This document shows positions 11,413 to 23,297 of a DNA stretch of 64,000 bases, one piece after another. Each line of letters opens with the position of its first letter. The stretch's first letter is position 1. The position numbers were made by a program, and so were the translations under genes. Source of the stretch: Heterobilharzia americana (taxonomy: Eukaryota > Platyhelminthes > Trematoda > Strigeidida > Schistosomatidae); NCBI GenBank assembly GCA_944470555.2, contig OX104127.1, forward strand, positions 153,155,776 to 153,219,775. Reading direction: 5' to 3'. Below the pieces are notes generated by a model. It worked only from the letters and a program-made list of their open reading frames with translations. It had not been told where the DNA came from and did not search any database.

Positions 11413-13389
11413 ATAATTTTAATACAGTCTATCGAGAAGGAAAAGACTGACTTTCAAATTTATTATATAGAACAAATCTGAAGCCCACCATGGAGGAAAT
11501 TTCATTGCATTCACTGTTGATAAATATTCACTGCAGCTCATTACTGAAGAGTCGTTTCATTAATTATTTCGTTTAACTAAATCAAACACGATCTTCTGCT
11601 TAGTTTCAAATTTGTACAGCCATATGACGTAACCTTATTTTGCTAAATAGTTTAGTAGGGAAATTTCACTTCTCACACATATAGGGTGATAGCATTATTT
11701 GGTCAGCAGAATGTAAACATTTACAAAGCCTTGGTGATTCGAATCATTTGAGCTGAGGATCTGTTTTGAAATCATTTGAATAGCTTAAATTTCTCGTCAG
11801 CTCAAAGTGAAAATTTCTGTATCCGTGTACTTAACAGTTGATGCATAATTAAGACATTTCAAAAATATTTGACCATTTGAAGATATGTAAAACTATAGAA
11901 AACGACTATCATTCAAAAACTTATTCACTATGTATTTAACAACGCGTGATTATTTTAAACACATAAAAAGTTTGTTTAGTATTGACAAAGATTAGCTTTT
12001 TGAATGCGGGTCAAATGAATTTATTTCTATATACAACGTAAACTTGATCAGTCATTACATTGTTACACTGTTAGTTCACCCAAAGTATTGAAAGTTATTC
12101 ACAACACAAGAAAGTATTGTGAAAGATAAATAAAATCTGAGACATATTTCTGGTTAGACAAGGTAAGCATTTTAAGAGTGACCTAGAAGACATCAATAAC
12201 GTAAGTTAACAACACTGAGACAGTATTATTTTATTGATGAATTTAAAGTAACCTTTGGAATTCCACGTTTAATGATGATCCTGCCTTCTTTTTAATTATC
12301 TCATACCAATCACAAAATCAATCACTTTTGAAAAAATGATGTCACAAACAACTGAAGGACAAAAAATTAATTGTGTCATTTGAGTTAATCTTATAAAAAC
12401 ATTCAAAGAGAATGACATTTAACCATACAATCAATTTATTAATCACATCACCACACTTGAGTTTCGTGGAAACTGTCTGCAGCGTTTCGTGAAAAAAAAT
12501 TCTCTTTTCATTAATTTTCGAGGTTTCACCTAAATGTTGCGTTATCTATTGAATACATAACTACATGAATTTGAAAATTGATAGCTGGCATAATGTATAA
12601 AATATTTGCATCTACTAAGTTAGTTTTAGGTACTCGAATTTGTGTTTTCGGGGGAATACACAAAACTAATGAGTAGAGTCAGTGGATATTCTTGTTCTAG
12701 CTGTAAACGAAACTGTTCACGAGAACTATGTGTAAAGGAGCTGACTAGTGTTGAGAACGAGATGTAATATTATAACACAAAATTAGCGCATTCAAAATAC
12801 TCTCATAATTAAGATCTACAATAAGACTACCAATAACGTTTCAGAATAATACGAAAAGAAACATATCTCAGCGCACAAGCGGAGAATAGTTTTACACATT
12901 ATACGACCTTAAACTAACCTATGTATTCACTTCAACAACCTTTATACATGTTTTCGAATACTGTCTTATATTGAAAACATAACCAGTGCCTACTTTACGC
13001 AAACAACAGATTTACATATATGTCAGTGACTCAAAAGGCGATTCCATTGAAGATAATTATCTCTTTAACGACTCATTTTCAAAGCTGCATATTAGTGAAC
13101 TTGTAAGAACAAAACTTCTAGAAGAACTTACGATTAAAGGTCAAAATTGATTGAACAGTGAAGATGAGTTTAGCATAAGATTATAGGAATGTTACGCAAC
13201 ACAGGTGGATTTTCCTAGGATTTCAGAAAGTTGGTGAATCGAATAATAAGTCTGTGGGTGTTTCTTTAAAACTGGAAGGCAAGTTAAAAGCAAAACGTAA
13301 AGTTTAACGTTTTTAATGCCACGGTAAAGAAAGTAGCTGCATAGTTCTTGCACACTGACAATGGCCCGTTTTACATAAATATCTTATGC
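11413..13389. other. No recognised gene
   Basis: AT-rich sequence with dense stops on both strands. I see no domain, repeat unit or splice-bounded frame that I can support. Confidence 0.4.
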
Positions 13390-13865
13390 ATTCCCTTTGT
13401 GAACCATTCGATCAAACTCTTGAGAAGACTGCGAATGACATTTTGGGATCAGCTAAATGTTCACAATGAACATAATGTTCAGCGATGAAGATAGAGACAG
13501 TCTCCTCTTCCACTGTGAATGACCAATCTAGGTTGTGTTTACGAGCTCGTTTGGTAAGTGGACGCAGTGTACAGCTGTACCTGGCTCCACAGAAGTAAGC
13601 AATCTAACATGCACGTCAACAAAGCTCATTACGTCATGGTGACATTCACGGATCGGTAAATGAGCTGCTTGCATGAAAAAAGGTCCAAAAACTTTCAGAT
13701 AAGAAACGTCTGTCTAGCAATTTCAACAAATGCTTGTGCAGAATACCCTTGACTACCTAACTTTCGACTCGGAGGTCCTGAAGAAGTATTTTCTTTTGAG
13801 GTAGGTGAGGTTGTTCCTCAAGCTTTGGTTCTTTCATACTAAAGTTCATTAGGCTGGATAGATCA
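13390..13865 (-). pseudogene. Decayed coding remnant, possibly retroelement-derived
   Basis: Translating the minus strand gives strikingly protein-like runs that switch frame: MKEPKLEEQPHLPQKKILL, then SSGPPSRKLGSQGYSAQAFV with EIARQTFLI, then FGPFFMQAAHLPIRECHHDV with MSFVDVHVRLLTSVEPGTAV and HCVHLPNELVNTT, then RARKHNLDWSFTVEEETVSI. The order is collinear, as expected from one ancestral protein with small indels. The base composition is also less AT-rich than the flanks. I do not recognise the family firmly. The FF...VD..RLL...LPNEL..T layout is reminiscent of the region between integrase core and C-terminal tail in schistosome Gypsy elements, but no HHCC or DDE signature is present. Confidence 0.4.
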
Positions 13866-15780
13866 TCATTCTTTTAACCGGTTTCAAAAAGTTTCTGACT
13901 AATGCTTGTGTTATTAGCATATTTCTTTCTAAGTCTTGAGGAGAGACAGTATATTAGGCGTGATCAGATCCATCTTCTTGACTTTTTGAGTGTAGTCATG
14001 TATAGTATAGTAAACTAAACTGCTCTGTCGAGTTGATTAACTTGAGTCTCGAGTTCCAAAACTTACAAGCAGTGAACAAGTTATCATTATCAAGGAAATT
14101 TTAAGATAATTTATCAGATATTAGAATGCATGCAAAAGTTTGTTTAAAGTAAGCAAAATATAACAAAAGCTGTTTCACAAATCTTGACAGATGCAAATTT
14201 TTAGTGAAAGTATGAGTGTATAGGCTGCCTACGACAACATTTGGTCATAGAGAGTTATTGCTTCGAAGAAAAGCAACCGTGATCCATGGAAGATTATACT
14301 GAAGATGCTTTTCAGTAGATTAATTTAACATCTAATATGTAAGTTTTTATCAACAAATGCCAAACGTACCCTTCAGTTCAAGAATAAGTACTTAAATTGT
14401 TCCGAATAAGTATATCAGCCCAGAGTAATCAATCAGGAACATTATACACACTGTTAACTATTAGATTCACAACACCTAATTTCATCCTAAGGAAGAAATA
14501 ACCAAAGAGAGACACGTAATATTTTTTTGAATGATAAAGCAAAAGTAAATATGCATTTTTACAAAAGAAACTCAAAGCTATTTTAGCATTTCAAATTGTC
14601 CTCTCACCAACAACTTTAGGAAACCTCAGGTTTGATTTCTTCAGTCCACCTTAGAAATCAGAAACGTGATCACCTGTTTGTTGACCGTTTAAAGCTAAAT
14701 ATTGCCACTATTCATAAGGTAGGATGACAATGACGTAATTTTTTGTATACACTGAATAACGTGTCGTTGTATTCATATGATTAATTATGTTATTTTGCCA
14801 TGACATTTTTAAAAAAAACTAATATATTTGGTAATTATTTGCTTCAATTGGTTCTGCTTGGTAAAATCTAGAAAATAAGTCAGTTTATCAAGCTTATGCA
14901 CAAATAACCGCTAAAAGAATATAAAAGTTGTCAAACTGATATAATATTGTAGGTGGGCTGATTGATAGACAGTAAGGGGTTTCCAAGCGGAGACTTTACT
15001 TTTATTGATCACTTTAATTGATAAATGTAATTGGTTTAGTTTTCATTAAATTCAGATGCGTCATTATTTAGTCGCTTTGCATTGTTTTGTCATAAAAGAT
15101 GAAAGACTTAAGCGAACTAACTTGTTTTCTTAGCAATATCATCCTTGAAAGCTGTAACAATTCGGTTTTAAATGATTAGCATGTATAAACATGAACGAAA
15201 AATATCAGTATCTATTAGACAACAATACTCTGTAGGTTGTGCTAGGAAAATTATATAGGAAGGGAAGTTAACTAAGAAAAATGAAAATATTTGATGATGT
15301 GGGTAAGCAAGTTTAAATTAAAAGTTATAGGATTCTTAACAGATTGGGCAGACACCTGTCAGTATGGAAGGAAATGAGACCTTAGTAACCAAGCAGTAAT
15401 GAAAAGGTAAAATCAGCAAGATTAGCTGAGCCCGAGAACCGGAGAGTTTAAAAATCAATAAGTTAGTAAGGACAGGGAGTGAAAAGTTACTTCTACATAC
15501 AAAATGCAAAGTAAATGCGTCTTCACACCTTTTGGAAGATAACGCTGCATTTGTATGCTATTGAAAATGAATTTTCAAGAACTGTGTCCACTGCAAAACT
15601 CACGATGTCGGCACTGACGTTGGAGAGTCTGTCTGTGCACACTGCCTATGCATCTAGTCCTTCAGCACCAGGCGAAAGGATATATATACACATGAAAGGG
15701 GCTTGGAGTAGTATTTAGTTCTTTATACGGGTGTTCGCTACTGGGAAACTAGTACAGTTGGTTTCCCAAGAAGCTGCTTA
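13866..15780. other. No recognised gene
   Basis: AT-rich sequence. A 67-codon frame at 15515-15718 (plus) is less AT-biased and could be the 5' end of the CR1-like element that follows; I cannot assign it. Confidence 0.3.
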
Positions 15781-16194
15781 GATTGTCCCCAATGAATCCT
15801 TAATTAGTGTACCTTTAGGTAAATCACCTATTGGATCTTTATTGAATTCCAACTTCAAGAACGGTTTCATCTCCTCCTTAGTGATTGGTAACTGATGGAT
15901 ACTATCGCAAAGCAGATTTCTATCAGCAAATCTCCCTGGTTGTGCGTTTCTGATGAATATCGTCAGGTTAGTTGAACTCTAAGCTACCTCATTTTATAAT
16001 GGAATATATTTCATCAAATTTCTCCTTTTTTTATTGTTTTGATGATTCAGTTATGTCATCTAATCGTAATAAATACTCTTGCACGTTTTTAAAATCATTA
16101 CAACCTGTTACTTTAAAAGTTGGTGGGTAGATTAGGAAAAGCACCTTGTTTGATGACCACGGGCTCTCAAGCGTATGACCGTAGATCAGATGAA

Positions 16195-16560
16195 TATTTC
16201 GGAAATGCTTATTACAAACTGTCGGTCGTTACCGAACAAAGTTGATTACCTTCAGTCTCTCCTATCTACAAATGATTATCGGAATACGGGTACAATAATA
16301 CTTCGGGAAACATGATTTCGTAACTTGTGTTATAAAGCTTTAGTTTGCCTAAATGGCTTCAGATCATTTCAGCCAGATCAAAGCTGTTCCAAGAAGAAAT
16401 ATAATGGGGTGTAGCAACATTTATCAATACAAACTGGTCCGCCTGCAACCATGTATGCTTTGGCTTCTCTGATGAGAAAATTGAGTACATTATCAATAAA
16501 CATCGTCCTAAACACTTGAGTAAATACAAACTCATACACATCTTTCTGACGTTAATAGAC
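16195..16560 (+). pseudogene. CR1-like endonuclease remnant
   Basis: The segment reads MLITNCRSLPNKVDYLQSLL, then STNDYRNTGTIILRET (the N-x-R-S-L...K...E-T start of an APE-type endonuclease), then ALVCLNGFRSFQPDQSCSKK and, after a frameshift, VATFINTNWSACNHVCFGFS, matching the G-G-G-V-A-x-F-I part of the fold. The catalytic Glu of E-T-W is retained as RET, followed by a stop where the W-L is expected. The distal half of the domain is missing. Confidence 0.7.
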
Positions 16561-16583
16561 GTAGCTACCTAATTAGGTCTGAA

Positions 16584-17640
16584 ATGTTACGTCTAAATAT
16601 TATATCCAACCAGAAGTGTCAATCTTGTAAGAACTCTTCCAGTATATCGCAATTATTTAAACAGCCCACTAGTAGGAAACAGATAACACAAAAAGCTTGT
16701 TTGGATGTCTGCACGTCAAACAAGTTATTCATTCGTCGGCAAGATGACTTTATCCTTCCTATTGTCTATAGTCAAATGAATGACTGCTTTCTTGGTTTTA
16801 ATAAAAATGACGTATTTAAATGTCCCAAATCCTTGAATCCACCTAGAAGCTTAAGTCCTGATGTTGTTCAAAGTAATATATTTAAAAAATGTGCGGTTAC
16901 TTTATATCATCTCCTTACAGATATCATAAGTGAGTGCGTCTTTTTTTAAAAACATAAAACCAGCTTCTTGGAAAGAAATCAAAGTTATATCTGTGCCTTC
17001 GTCATCTTCTGGATCAAATGTTGAGTTTCGATCCATCGCTATAACTTCCTGTGTTTTGAAGACAATAACGAAATTACTTCTTCCTATCCTTAAACTTTCA
17101 TCGAAAGCTTTCAGTGATCCAAAACAATTTCCTTACAAACAGGAGAAGTGCTTAAGATTCTGTCACGGCCTTGCATCATAATGTTGTTTCTAGTCTAGAC
17201 AAATGGTGTTAAGCATTCTTGTTGTGCCTACTTGAATTACTCATCAGCCCTTGACTCTGTTCTTAGATTACTGTCTTTAAATAAGTTTGCCATAGCTTAT
17301 ACTGGTCCATGGGTTACAAAGTGGCTATGTTCGTATTTTCCTGAAAGAACGCTGTATAATGTTTATAAAGGAAGGCACTCCAATTCGTTACTTACTGAAG
17401 CTGATTTGCCTCAAGATGCAGCACTTTCTCCGTTTCCTTTTACACTCTTTCTGTATGATTTACTTTACTCTGTTGATTACCTATCGGTGTCTATTCCAGT
17501 TAACTGTCACTTAGATTGCGCTGATTTAAGTGTTGATTTTAGCCTCAGGCGTAAAGAAGACTTGTGTGAGCTGCTTAAATCTCATGACGCCTGTTGCGCT
17601 GATGGTATTTCTACAGGAAGTAAATCGACTGATTAGCACT
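16584..17640 (+). pseudogene. CR1-like reverse transcriptase remnant with damaged YADD
   Basis: Three consecutive frames carry the domain. 16584-16946 ends with FKCPKSLNPPRSLSPDVVQS and FKKCAVTLYHLLTDI (RT fingers, the K-S-x-x-P-G-P-D motif seen as SLSPD). 16930-17181 continues ASWKEIKVISVPSSSSGSNV and EFRSIAITSCVLKTITKLLL (the W-K...P-V-x-K and R-P-I-x-x-T motifs) and SKAFSDPKQFPYKQEK. 17232-17636 has NYSSALDSV (palm motif A, normally Y-S-S-A-F-D), GPWVTKWLCSYFPERT, and LPQDAALSPFPFTLFLYDLL (motif B, normally L-P-Q-G-A-V-L-S-P). The catalytic Y-A-D-D reads DCADLSVD, i.e. one Asp codon is deleted and Tyr is changed, so it is inactive. Confidence 0.8.
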
Positions 17641-18109
17641 GTGGTTGATCGAAATTTAAATTCTAGCAAGTAATCAGCTACAGTCATTTTAACTGACAAT
17701 GAGCATCCGCTTCATTCACAGCTCTCTCCTTGTATCTCCTGTCATAAAGGATAAGAAGAAATTATATCAGAAACTACGCTGGTACAACTGAGTACAAGAA
17801 TTCGACTGTAACTTACCTAGCACACATATAATGTGAGGGAAAACGTGTGAGAACAAAACTCATGCATCAGCTTTGTAACAGATAACAATTTAGTTTAGAT
17901 AGTTTAATTAACAATGTAAAACTTTCTCGTTATTATTTAAATTACCTAAATGTTTATCATAAAACTATTCGAAATGCTGTAAAGGAGTGTATAAGTACAT
18001 ATATTTGTTGTTGTTGCAATACATCATGTAGCGAATTCCAAATTGTACCGAAAATTGTTTCGAATAAAGTTATCACCAATATTATTACTATTTGAATTTC
18101 TTCTTCTAA

Positions 18110-18716
18110 AGTGTCAGCAATGTAAATCTTCTGGACTTGGGAGGAAAGGAGGTGGATTATATTTGCTTCCTGACTAATGAATACAAAGCTGCAGAATTTC
18201 TCAATTTTTCTGTTTCACGTATATTTCTGAAGAATAGATATTTATGGAGATCCATCACCTCTCCGTGTTAGAAATACTTCTAGGAATGTTATTACTGCTT
18301 GTTCTGTCATATGCACTCTAAAGATGATCATAATGTAACGTTAGTTGAAAAGTTTCAGAGGATTTCGCAAGTCAAAATTGTTAAAACAAAGGATGTATGT
18401 ACAATCGAAATAAGTTTTGGAGAACTTACACTCTGCAATTTCTGTGGATGAACTCACCGAATAAGAATTCTTTCGCCGAAGTCTCTTAGGAATAGTTAAA
18501 TGCTTTGTAATACATTATTTAATGATAATGAGAAGTTTTGATACGTCTATCTTGTTTTTTCCAACTACAGAATCAAAAATTTATCGATGTAAAGAGCTGA
18601 TTTTAGCGCGCATAGCTAGTGCATCTTGTGAGGAAAAAAGACTTTCTGAAGGAGGAAACAGCTTTGAAGAATTCGTGAGATGTCAGGAATTTAACTTTCT
18701 AGTTTCATTCAAATAG
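18110..18716 (+). other. Possible CR1 thumb remnant and exon-like frame
   Basis: Frames between 18110 and 18480 include VTLVEKFQRIS and CTIEISFGELTLCN, faintly like the I-E-K-x-Q-R region of LINE reverse transcriptase C-termini, so the CR1 copy may extend here. Separately, a very good acceptor (cttgttttttccaactacag, ending 18571) opens a 48-codon frame SKIYRCKELILARIASASCE, EKRLSEGGNSFEEFVRCQEF ending at TAG 18716. The latter looks like a terminal exon but matches no family I know. Confidence 0.25.
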
Positions 18717-18719
18717 TAT

Positions 18720-20799
18720 ACATATTGAAAAAAAGAGGTTAGAGCAAAGATAATTATCTTTTCGTCAACTCATTTCCCCAGATATTCTCTCGTAAGCACA
18801 TAAGTAAAATGATGGAATGTTTCAGAGAAGTTTCCGGTCAAGTCTCAAACTGAAACGACAGGTGTATGTAGTTAACGAAAAGACACTACGTAGCACAAGA
18901 GATGATTCTAATAGTTTTTGCAAAATGCAGTGAGTAGTAAGATTTGATACCCGGTAAAAATAAGTGAATAAACGTGTAATAAAATATGTAAGTAAATAAG
19001 TGGGTAAAATATAAAATAAAACATAAATAGAGGTGCAAACTACATGGTTAAGGTCATGGTAAAGAGAGTATTTGTACATATTTCCTCTGAATACACAGTT
19101 GGAGTTTGAAGCTATGAATTGCCAAAGCTTCTGCTGCAAATAAATGTCTAACCGCCACTGCTTTTGAACGGTATAGTTGAATTTTGAACGAGGTTTTCAG
19201 AGATTATATATCTGGAGTCTATGAGATATTCAACGATGGACTGGCAGTCACTCTCTAGCAGTTAACAATGAATTTGAAGTACTACTCTCAAGCCTAACTA
19301 TGAAGACGTCATTAAGTGGAGATCCGTCAGGCGATCCCGTTGAGAAATTCTGTGTGGTGAATTTCGGCCTTGATGTCTGCATAGTAGTAATACGAATTTG
19401 TATAACGTCAGCATTTCTGTTGAAAAGTTTAGGTAGATAAGTGACAAACTTCAGGGAAGTTCAACGTTTTGGAACTTTTGGTGTGAACACAGAGGTTTTT
19501 AAGATATAATATCAGATTTTCACGATATTACGATCCTTAAGATGAGTATATTTTACGTTTTATTGTGACAGTTCTTTATGAAAGTTACTTTGAGAGTCTA
19601 AGTCATTTGATGCCTAATGAGGTTTGCTGCTGATGACGATATGAAATCCTTCCAACATCTGTTTTACTCACTAAAAGCAGTCATTATTTCTAAGTCTCAC
19701 CAATCGACAAAACCATTACAACTGCCAACTCGTTCTTGAAAACAGCGTATAGTTGTATCACACTTAACACACACATAATTGTTTTAAAATCCCGAATATT
19801 TGCTTGATCATAAGCAGTAATTTTGCTCGAAATATTACTAGCACATAAAAATCTGATAATCATATCTAAATATTGACTTTGAATTTATGGTAAAATTGTT
19901 CGTTTTACGATGCATGGACTTTTCATGAATTCAGGTAAATTTTGTACCGATTTGAAAAAGTGATTACTAACAACAAACATTTTAGTTCTATAAAGGCATT
20001 AAAAGTTATTTTTTAATCACTCAAAATAAGTTAATTATGAGTTTATTTTCATGAAGTTATTGAATGTCACAAAGCATGAATTCATGTTCCTGTTCAAACA
20101 ATCAACCAGTCACTTACCATTAAACTTGAACCTTGTGATTGTTTTATGCAGCGGCTAGCAATGATTTTCATAGACTTTTATATATTGCTTTTCAGTTCTT
20201 ATCGGAGTAACATGGTAATCCTGCAGATTATGATACCATTTTTAAACCAGTAAAGCTTGAATAACTCAGTTTGTGTAGATGAAAGTTAATTTTTTTACAC
20301 CCTTTTAGTCGTTTAAAAAGATATATGGAGAGTTAACGTCCAACCTTTCAAGAAATACTGTTTAAATTTGTCATTTCATAGAGTACACCACTGCCAAAAG
20401 GAACCATTTATCTCTAATTCCAAGTAGATTTTGGACAAACTGGTTATTGGCTCTTCTGTGTGTTATAATTTCCTACTAGATGATTTCATCGGTAGAAAAT
20501 TTACGACGTACTTTTGTTTTACATGACGTTCTTGATACAGTTTTTCGCTGATAAATATATCAAGAATGTATGATATATTCCATGAGAAATTTTAGGATCC
20601 TTCAAAATTTGTTGGATTTCCCCTCAGCAAATTTATAAGGTATTGCTCAAGTTCGTGCGTAACAGAACCGCTTAGTGAGTGTACTCTAAATTGTCTCAAA
20701 TCCCTCAATGACTTAGGCCAATATCTTTGATTTTGAAGGAATTAAAAAATGAATTAGGAAAATTTCTTCAGCAGTGTTCTGTAGTGCAGAGATCGTGCA
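18720..20799. other. No recognised gene; less AT-rich patch at about 19250-19500
   Basis: The patch around 19300-19500 (for example gatcccgttgagaaattctg near 19333) differs in composition from its surroundings and may be an old repeat, but I cannot classify it. The remainder is AT-rich with dense stops. Confidence 0.3.
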
Positions 20800-21020
20800 T
20801 ATTCGAGACAGAACTAACGGATGTAGATGACTCAATCAACAGCTCAACGAAACATCTTACTACCAATAAAAGCAAGGGATGTGAGGTGATAGAACCATAA
20901 AAATCGATTTCGGAAAGTCGTGTGATGACAAAGACATGATTATGAGCAATAATTTACTATCGAAACGTCATCAAGTAAACACTGCCGTATCACTGTCTGT
21001 TCTAAATCAAATAAACAAAT
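20800..21020 (+). mobile_element. Penelope-like element (PLE), 3' end fragment
   Basis: The segment ACTACCAATAAAAGCAAGGG, GTGAGGTGATAG, then AATAATTTACTATCGAAACG, TCATCAAGTAAA and GTATCACTGT aligns base for base in order with the 3' untranslated ends of the PLE copies at 32818-33066 and 52717-52990. It is truncated at the 5' side and carries no coding part. The motif CGAAACGTC at 20961-20969 is the best preserved copy of the hammerhead-like core discussed in the findings. Confidence 0.75.
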
Positions 21021-22529
21021 CTAATATAGAAGTACTACAATTAGATCCGACGAAAATCTCATATAACTTCATTGTGTACAGTTTCAGAAACCTCGGTAAC
21101 TTTGTCGTTCTATTTATACGTGTAATTGTTTTCTTGCTCAACAAAAGTGAACTTTTCAAGCATCTTTGTTATTGCACATATACTGTAGTAATTTTATAGT
21201 CATTATTTAATTGGCCGCACTTTATGAATTCAACCTATTAAATTTTATAGTGTGGTAAATCAGCAATCATGTACAGTCCATCGAGTGGTTTAAACTCCTT
21301 CCTAGCTAGTGCCTGTAAAAATGTTGCGTTCTCAACAAGGACGTTACCCGGCCAATATGATAAATCCACAAAATTAACACTTCACACTTTTGAAAGTTTG
21401 TTGGATAGCTCTTACAGTCTCATAGGTGAAGTTATAGGACTGAGTGCTAAAGTAGAAAGTGAACTGACTGACTAGATCCCAGTTGACAGTCGCCTATGCG
21501 CTGTTCAGCTGACAGGCACATTAAGGATTGAAAAGAGTAGTGAAATTCGCCATTGTTTCCTTGTAATCTTTTTTATGCACCTAATAATTGTAGTCCGGAT
21601 GATGTGGAAATCGGAAACTGTCTAGCCTTTTCCGAAAGCCAAGCGCTCAGATATGGTTGAAAACTAAGCGATGGAACAAACTCATCTATGCATTATATTC
21701 ATTCCAGTCTTCACACCGAGATTTAGTATTATAATTCTCTCTTAACAGACCACTTTCTTAATCATTTCCTTAATCTTTAGCTTTGTGCTTCCTTAATCTG
21801 TTGATCTGATTCAAGATTTGGAGACCGCACATGAGGGTTATATATAATTTACAAGGAAAAGCGAGAATACGAGGCTGAACCGAAGTTTAGTTCATCTGTG
21901 AACCAGTGTATTTTGTTGTTCATCATAGTCACAAACACTTTGAGTGGGCTTCTAACCTATTCTTACTGTCTCTAATTTCTATGAACTTAGAGTAAGTGAA
22001 GCTAATGAACGTAACAAGCTAATATGAACGCTTGGTCTTGCCTATCATCACTACTGTTACTACTTCTTTGAATTCTGTATTATATAATAATGTGGCAGCA
22101 AGCCATATAGACTAGACCTATCGAATGGTAAACAATTCTCATCAAAGACAAACATAGAAAGAATGATTAAAAATTATCTAAATTGTACAGCCTCTGTAAA
22201 TTAAGTCATCGAAATTTCTTTTAAAATAGCTTTTTTGCCTACTGACAAATCTGAGTAGTATAAATTTTGCACTAAATCTTCTATCAGTTCGACGTTAGGC
22301 CACATACGGGTTATCTGGTATTTGTCCGGTCACATGAACCGATGTTTGACCCACTGTGGCCTGCTACCGGGCTTCCAGAATTCATTAAGAACTGGAGCCG
22401 GCTGAAATTCTATAAAACATACTTACGGAACTACTCTACGATTACCTTGTGAGTTCTTTTCTCTAATTTCCCTAACCATTATCGATAGACCATCTAAAGT
22501 GTCTATGCCTACAGAGGCAATGTTTTAAG
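21021..22529. other. Unassigned region with a 68-codon open frame at 21269-21475
   Basis: The plus-strand frame 21269-21475 reads MYSPSSGLNSFLASACKNVA and FESLLDSSYSLIGEVIGLSA; it is more protein-like than chance AT-rich translations and could be a remnant of a retroelement Gag or an exon, but no motif identifies it. A less AT-rich segment at 22290-22400 also lies here without an assignable function. Confidence 0.2.
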
Positions 22530-22876
22530 TTGGACTTAATCCAGTCAAACTTCAAAGAACCGGTGTCCCTATTCACATGGTTTTTAAAAACGACATCAAA
22601 CTCTTTTGTTCGCCGTGATGACTTTCGTCGACCACTTGAACCACTTAGCGAAAAATTTCATATAATCGAGGGAGACGGATATGAAGATATTGTCAGTATC
22701 GACTGTTTGAAACCAGCTTACTCCTACCCTCACCTAACCTCAAAGCAGACAACCAGTGGAAATCTAGTTAGACGATATCTTGACGATCCGACTGCTAACA
22801 TGTACTCTACAGATAAGTACATGAATATTTTCTGCATAACGAAAAATACGTTTGTGTCTACCACTCAGGTTTCATG
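22530..22876 (+). pseudogene. Gypsy-like integrase C-terminal tail
   Basis: The frame contains NSFVRRDDFRRPLEPLSEKF followed by HIIEGDGYEDIVSIDCLKPA. This matches the end of Gypsy Pol: H-V-F-V-R-R-D-x-x-R-x-P-L-x-P-x-Y-x-G-P-F, then V-S-I-D-R-L-K-P-A-Y, the small C-terminal integrase fold that helps bind DNA or chromatin. Here the Cys in SIDCLKPAY replaces the usual Arg, and PLSEKF replaces the Y-x-G-P-F turn. Neither the integrase core nor the RT is visible upstream, so only a tail fragment remains. A possible last Pol segment (TTGGRSVQF, like T-R-S-G-R-x-V-x-F) follows at about 23124-23150. Confidence 0.7.
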
Positions 22877-23099
22877 AACATTTGAAAAATACTCAGCTGT
22901 CTGATACACGTACACATATGCCTTCTTTTTTTATCACACTAGTACTGTCTCTATCGCAAACGGAAGTTTTATCACCTTATAATTCGTTGTGTTATAATTT
23001 TTCCGTGTAGGTTGACGTACTATAAAAAGACCTATGCCATTTTGGTTTCTGTTTTTTACGTGTAACCTTATTTCGATTTCCGTAAAGATTTCATTGTAT

Positions 23100-23250
23100 T
23101 GCTACAGATTTTTGTTCACTACCACAGGTGGAAGGAGTGTCCAGTTTGACCTACAGAGCTCTGGGCATCATTTGACCGCACTAACTAGGAGCGGCTCATT
23201 GTCTACTGCAAGAAAATGCACGTGTTCGCCAATTGGATTTCGTCCACATA
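23100..23250 (+). pseudogene. Possible extreme Pol C-terminus of the Gypsy-like remnant
   Basis: The words TTGGRSVQFDLQ resemble the T-R-S-G-R-x-V-x-F motif that often ends Gypsy Pol in schistosomes, and the position, about 400 bp after the SID-LKPAY box, is plausible after insertions. The similarity is short. Confidence 0.3.
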
Positions 23251-23297
23251 AGCTGAAAGTAATACAATACGCGAAAAATATGATCGACATAACATAA

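Larger units (their letters stand above)
15781..17660 (+). mobile_element. CR1-like non-LTR retrotransposon, degenerate
   Basis: The unit contains, in order on the plus strand, a pre-endonuclease stretch (SVPLGKSPIGSLLNSNFKNG near 15811), an endonuclease N-terminus (about 16195-16560) and a reverse transcriptase up to just past the catalytic box (about 16590-17640). The order and sequence style match CR1/Perere-type LINEs of schistosomes. Frameshifts occur at several points and the YADD box is damaged, so the copy is dead. Patches further downstream (18110-18480) may be its RT thumb region. Confidence 0.75.
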
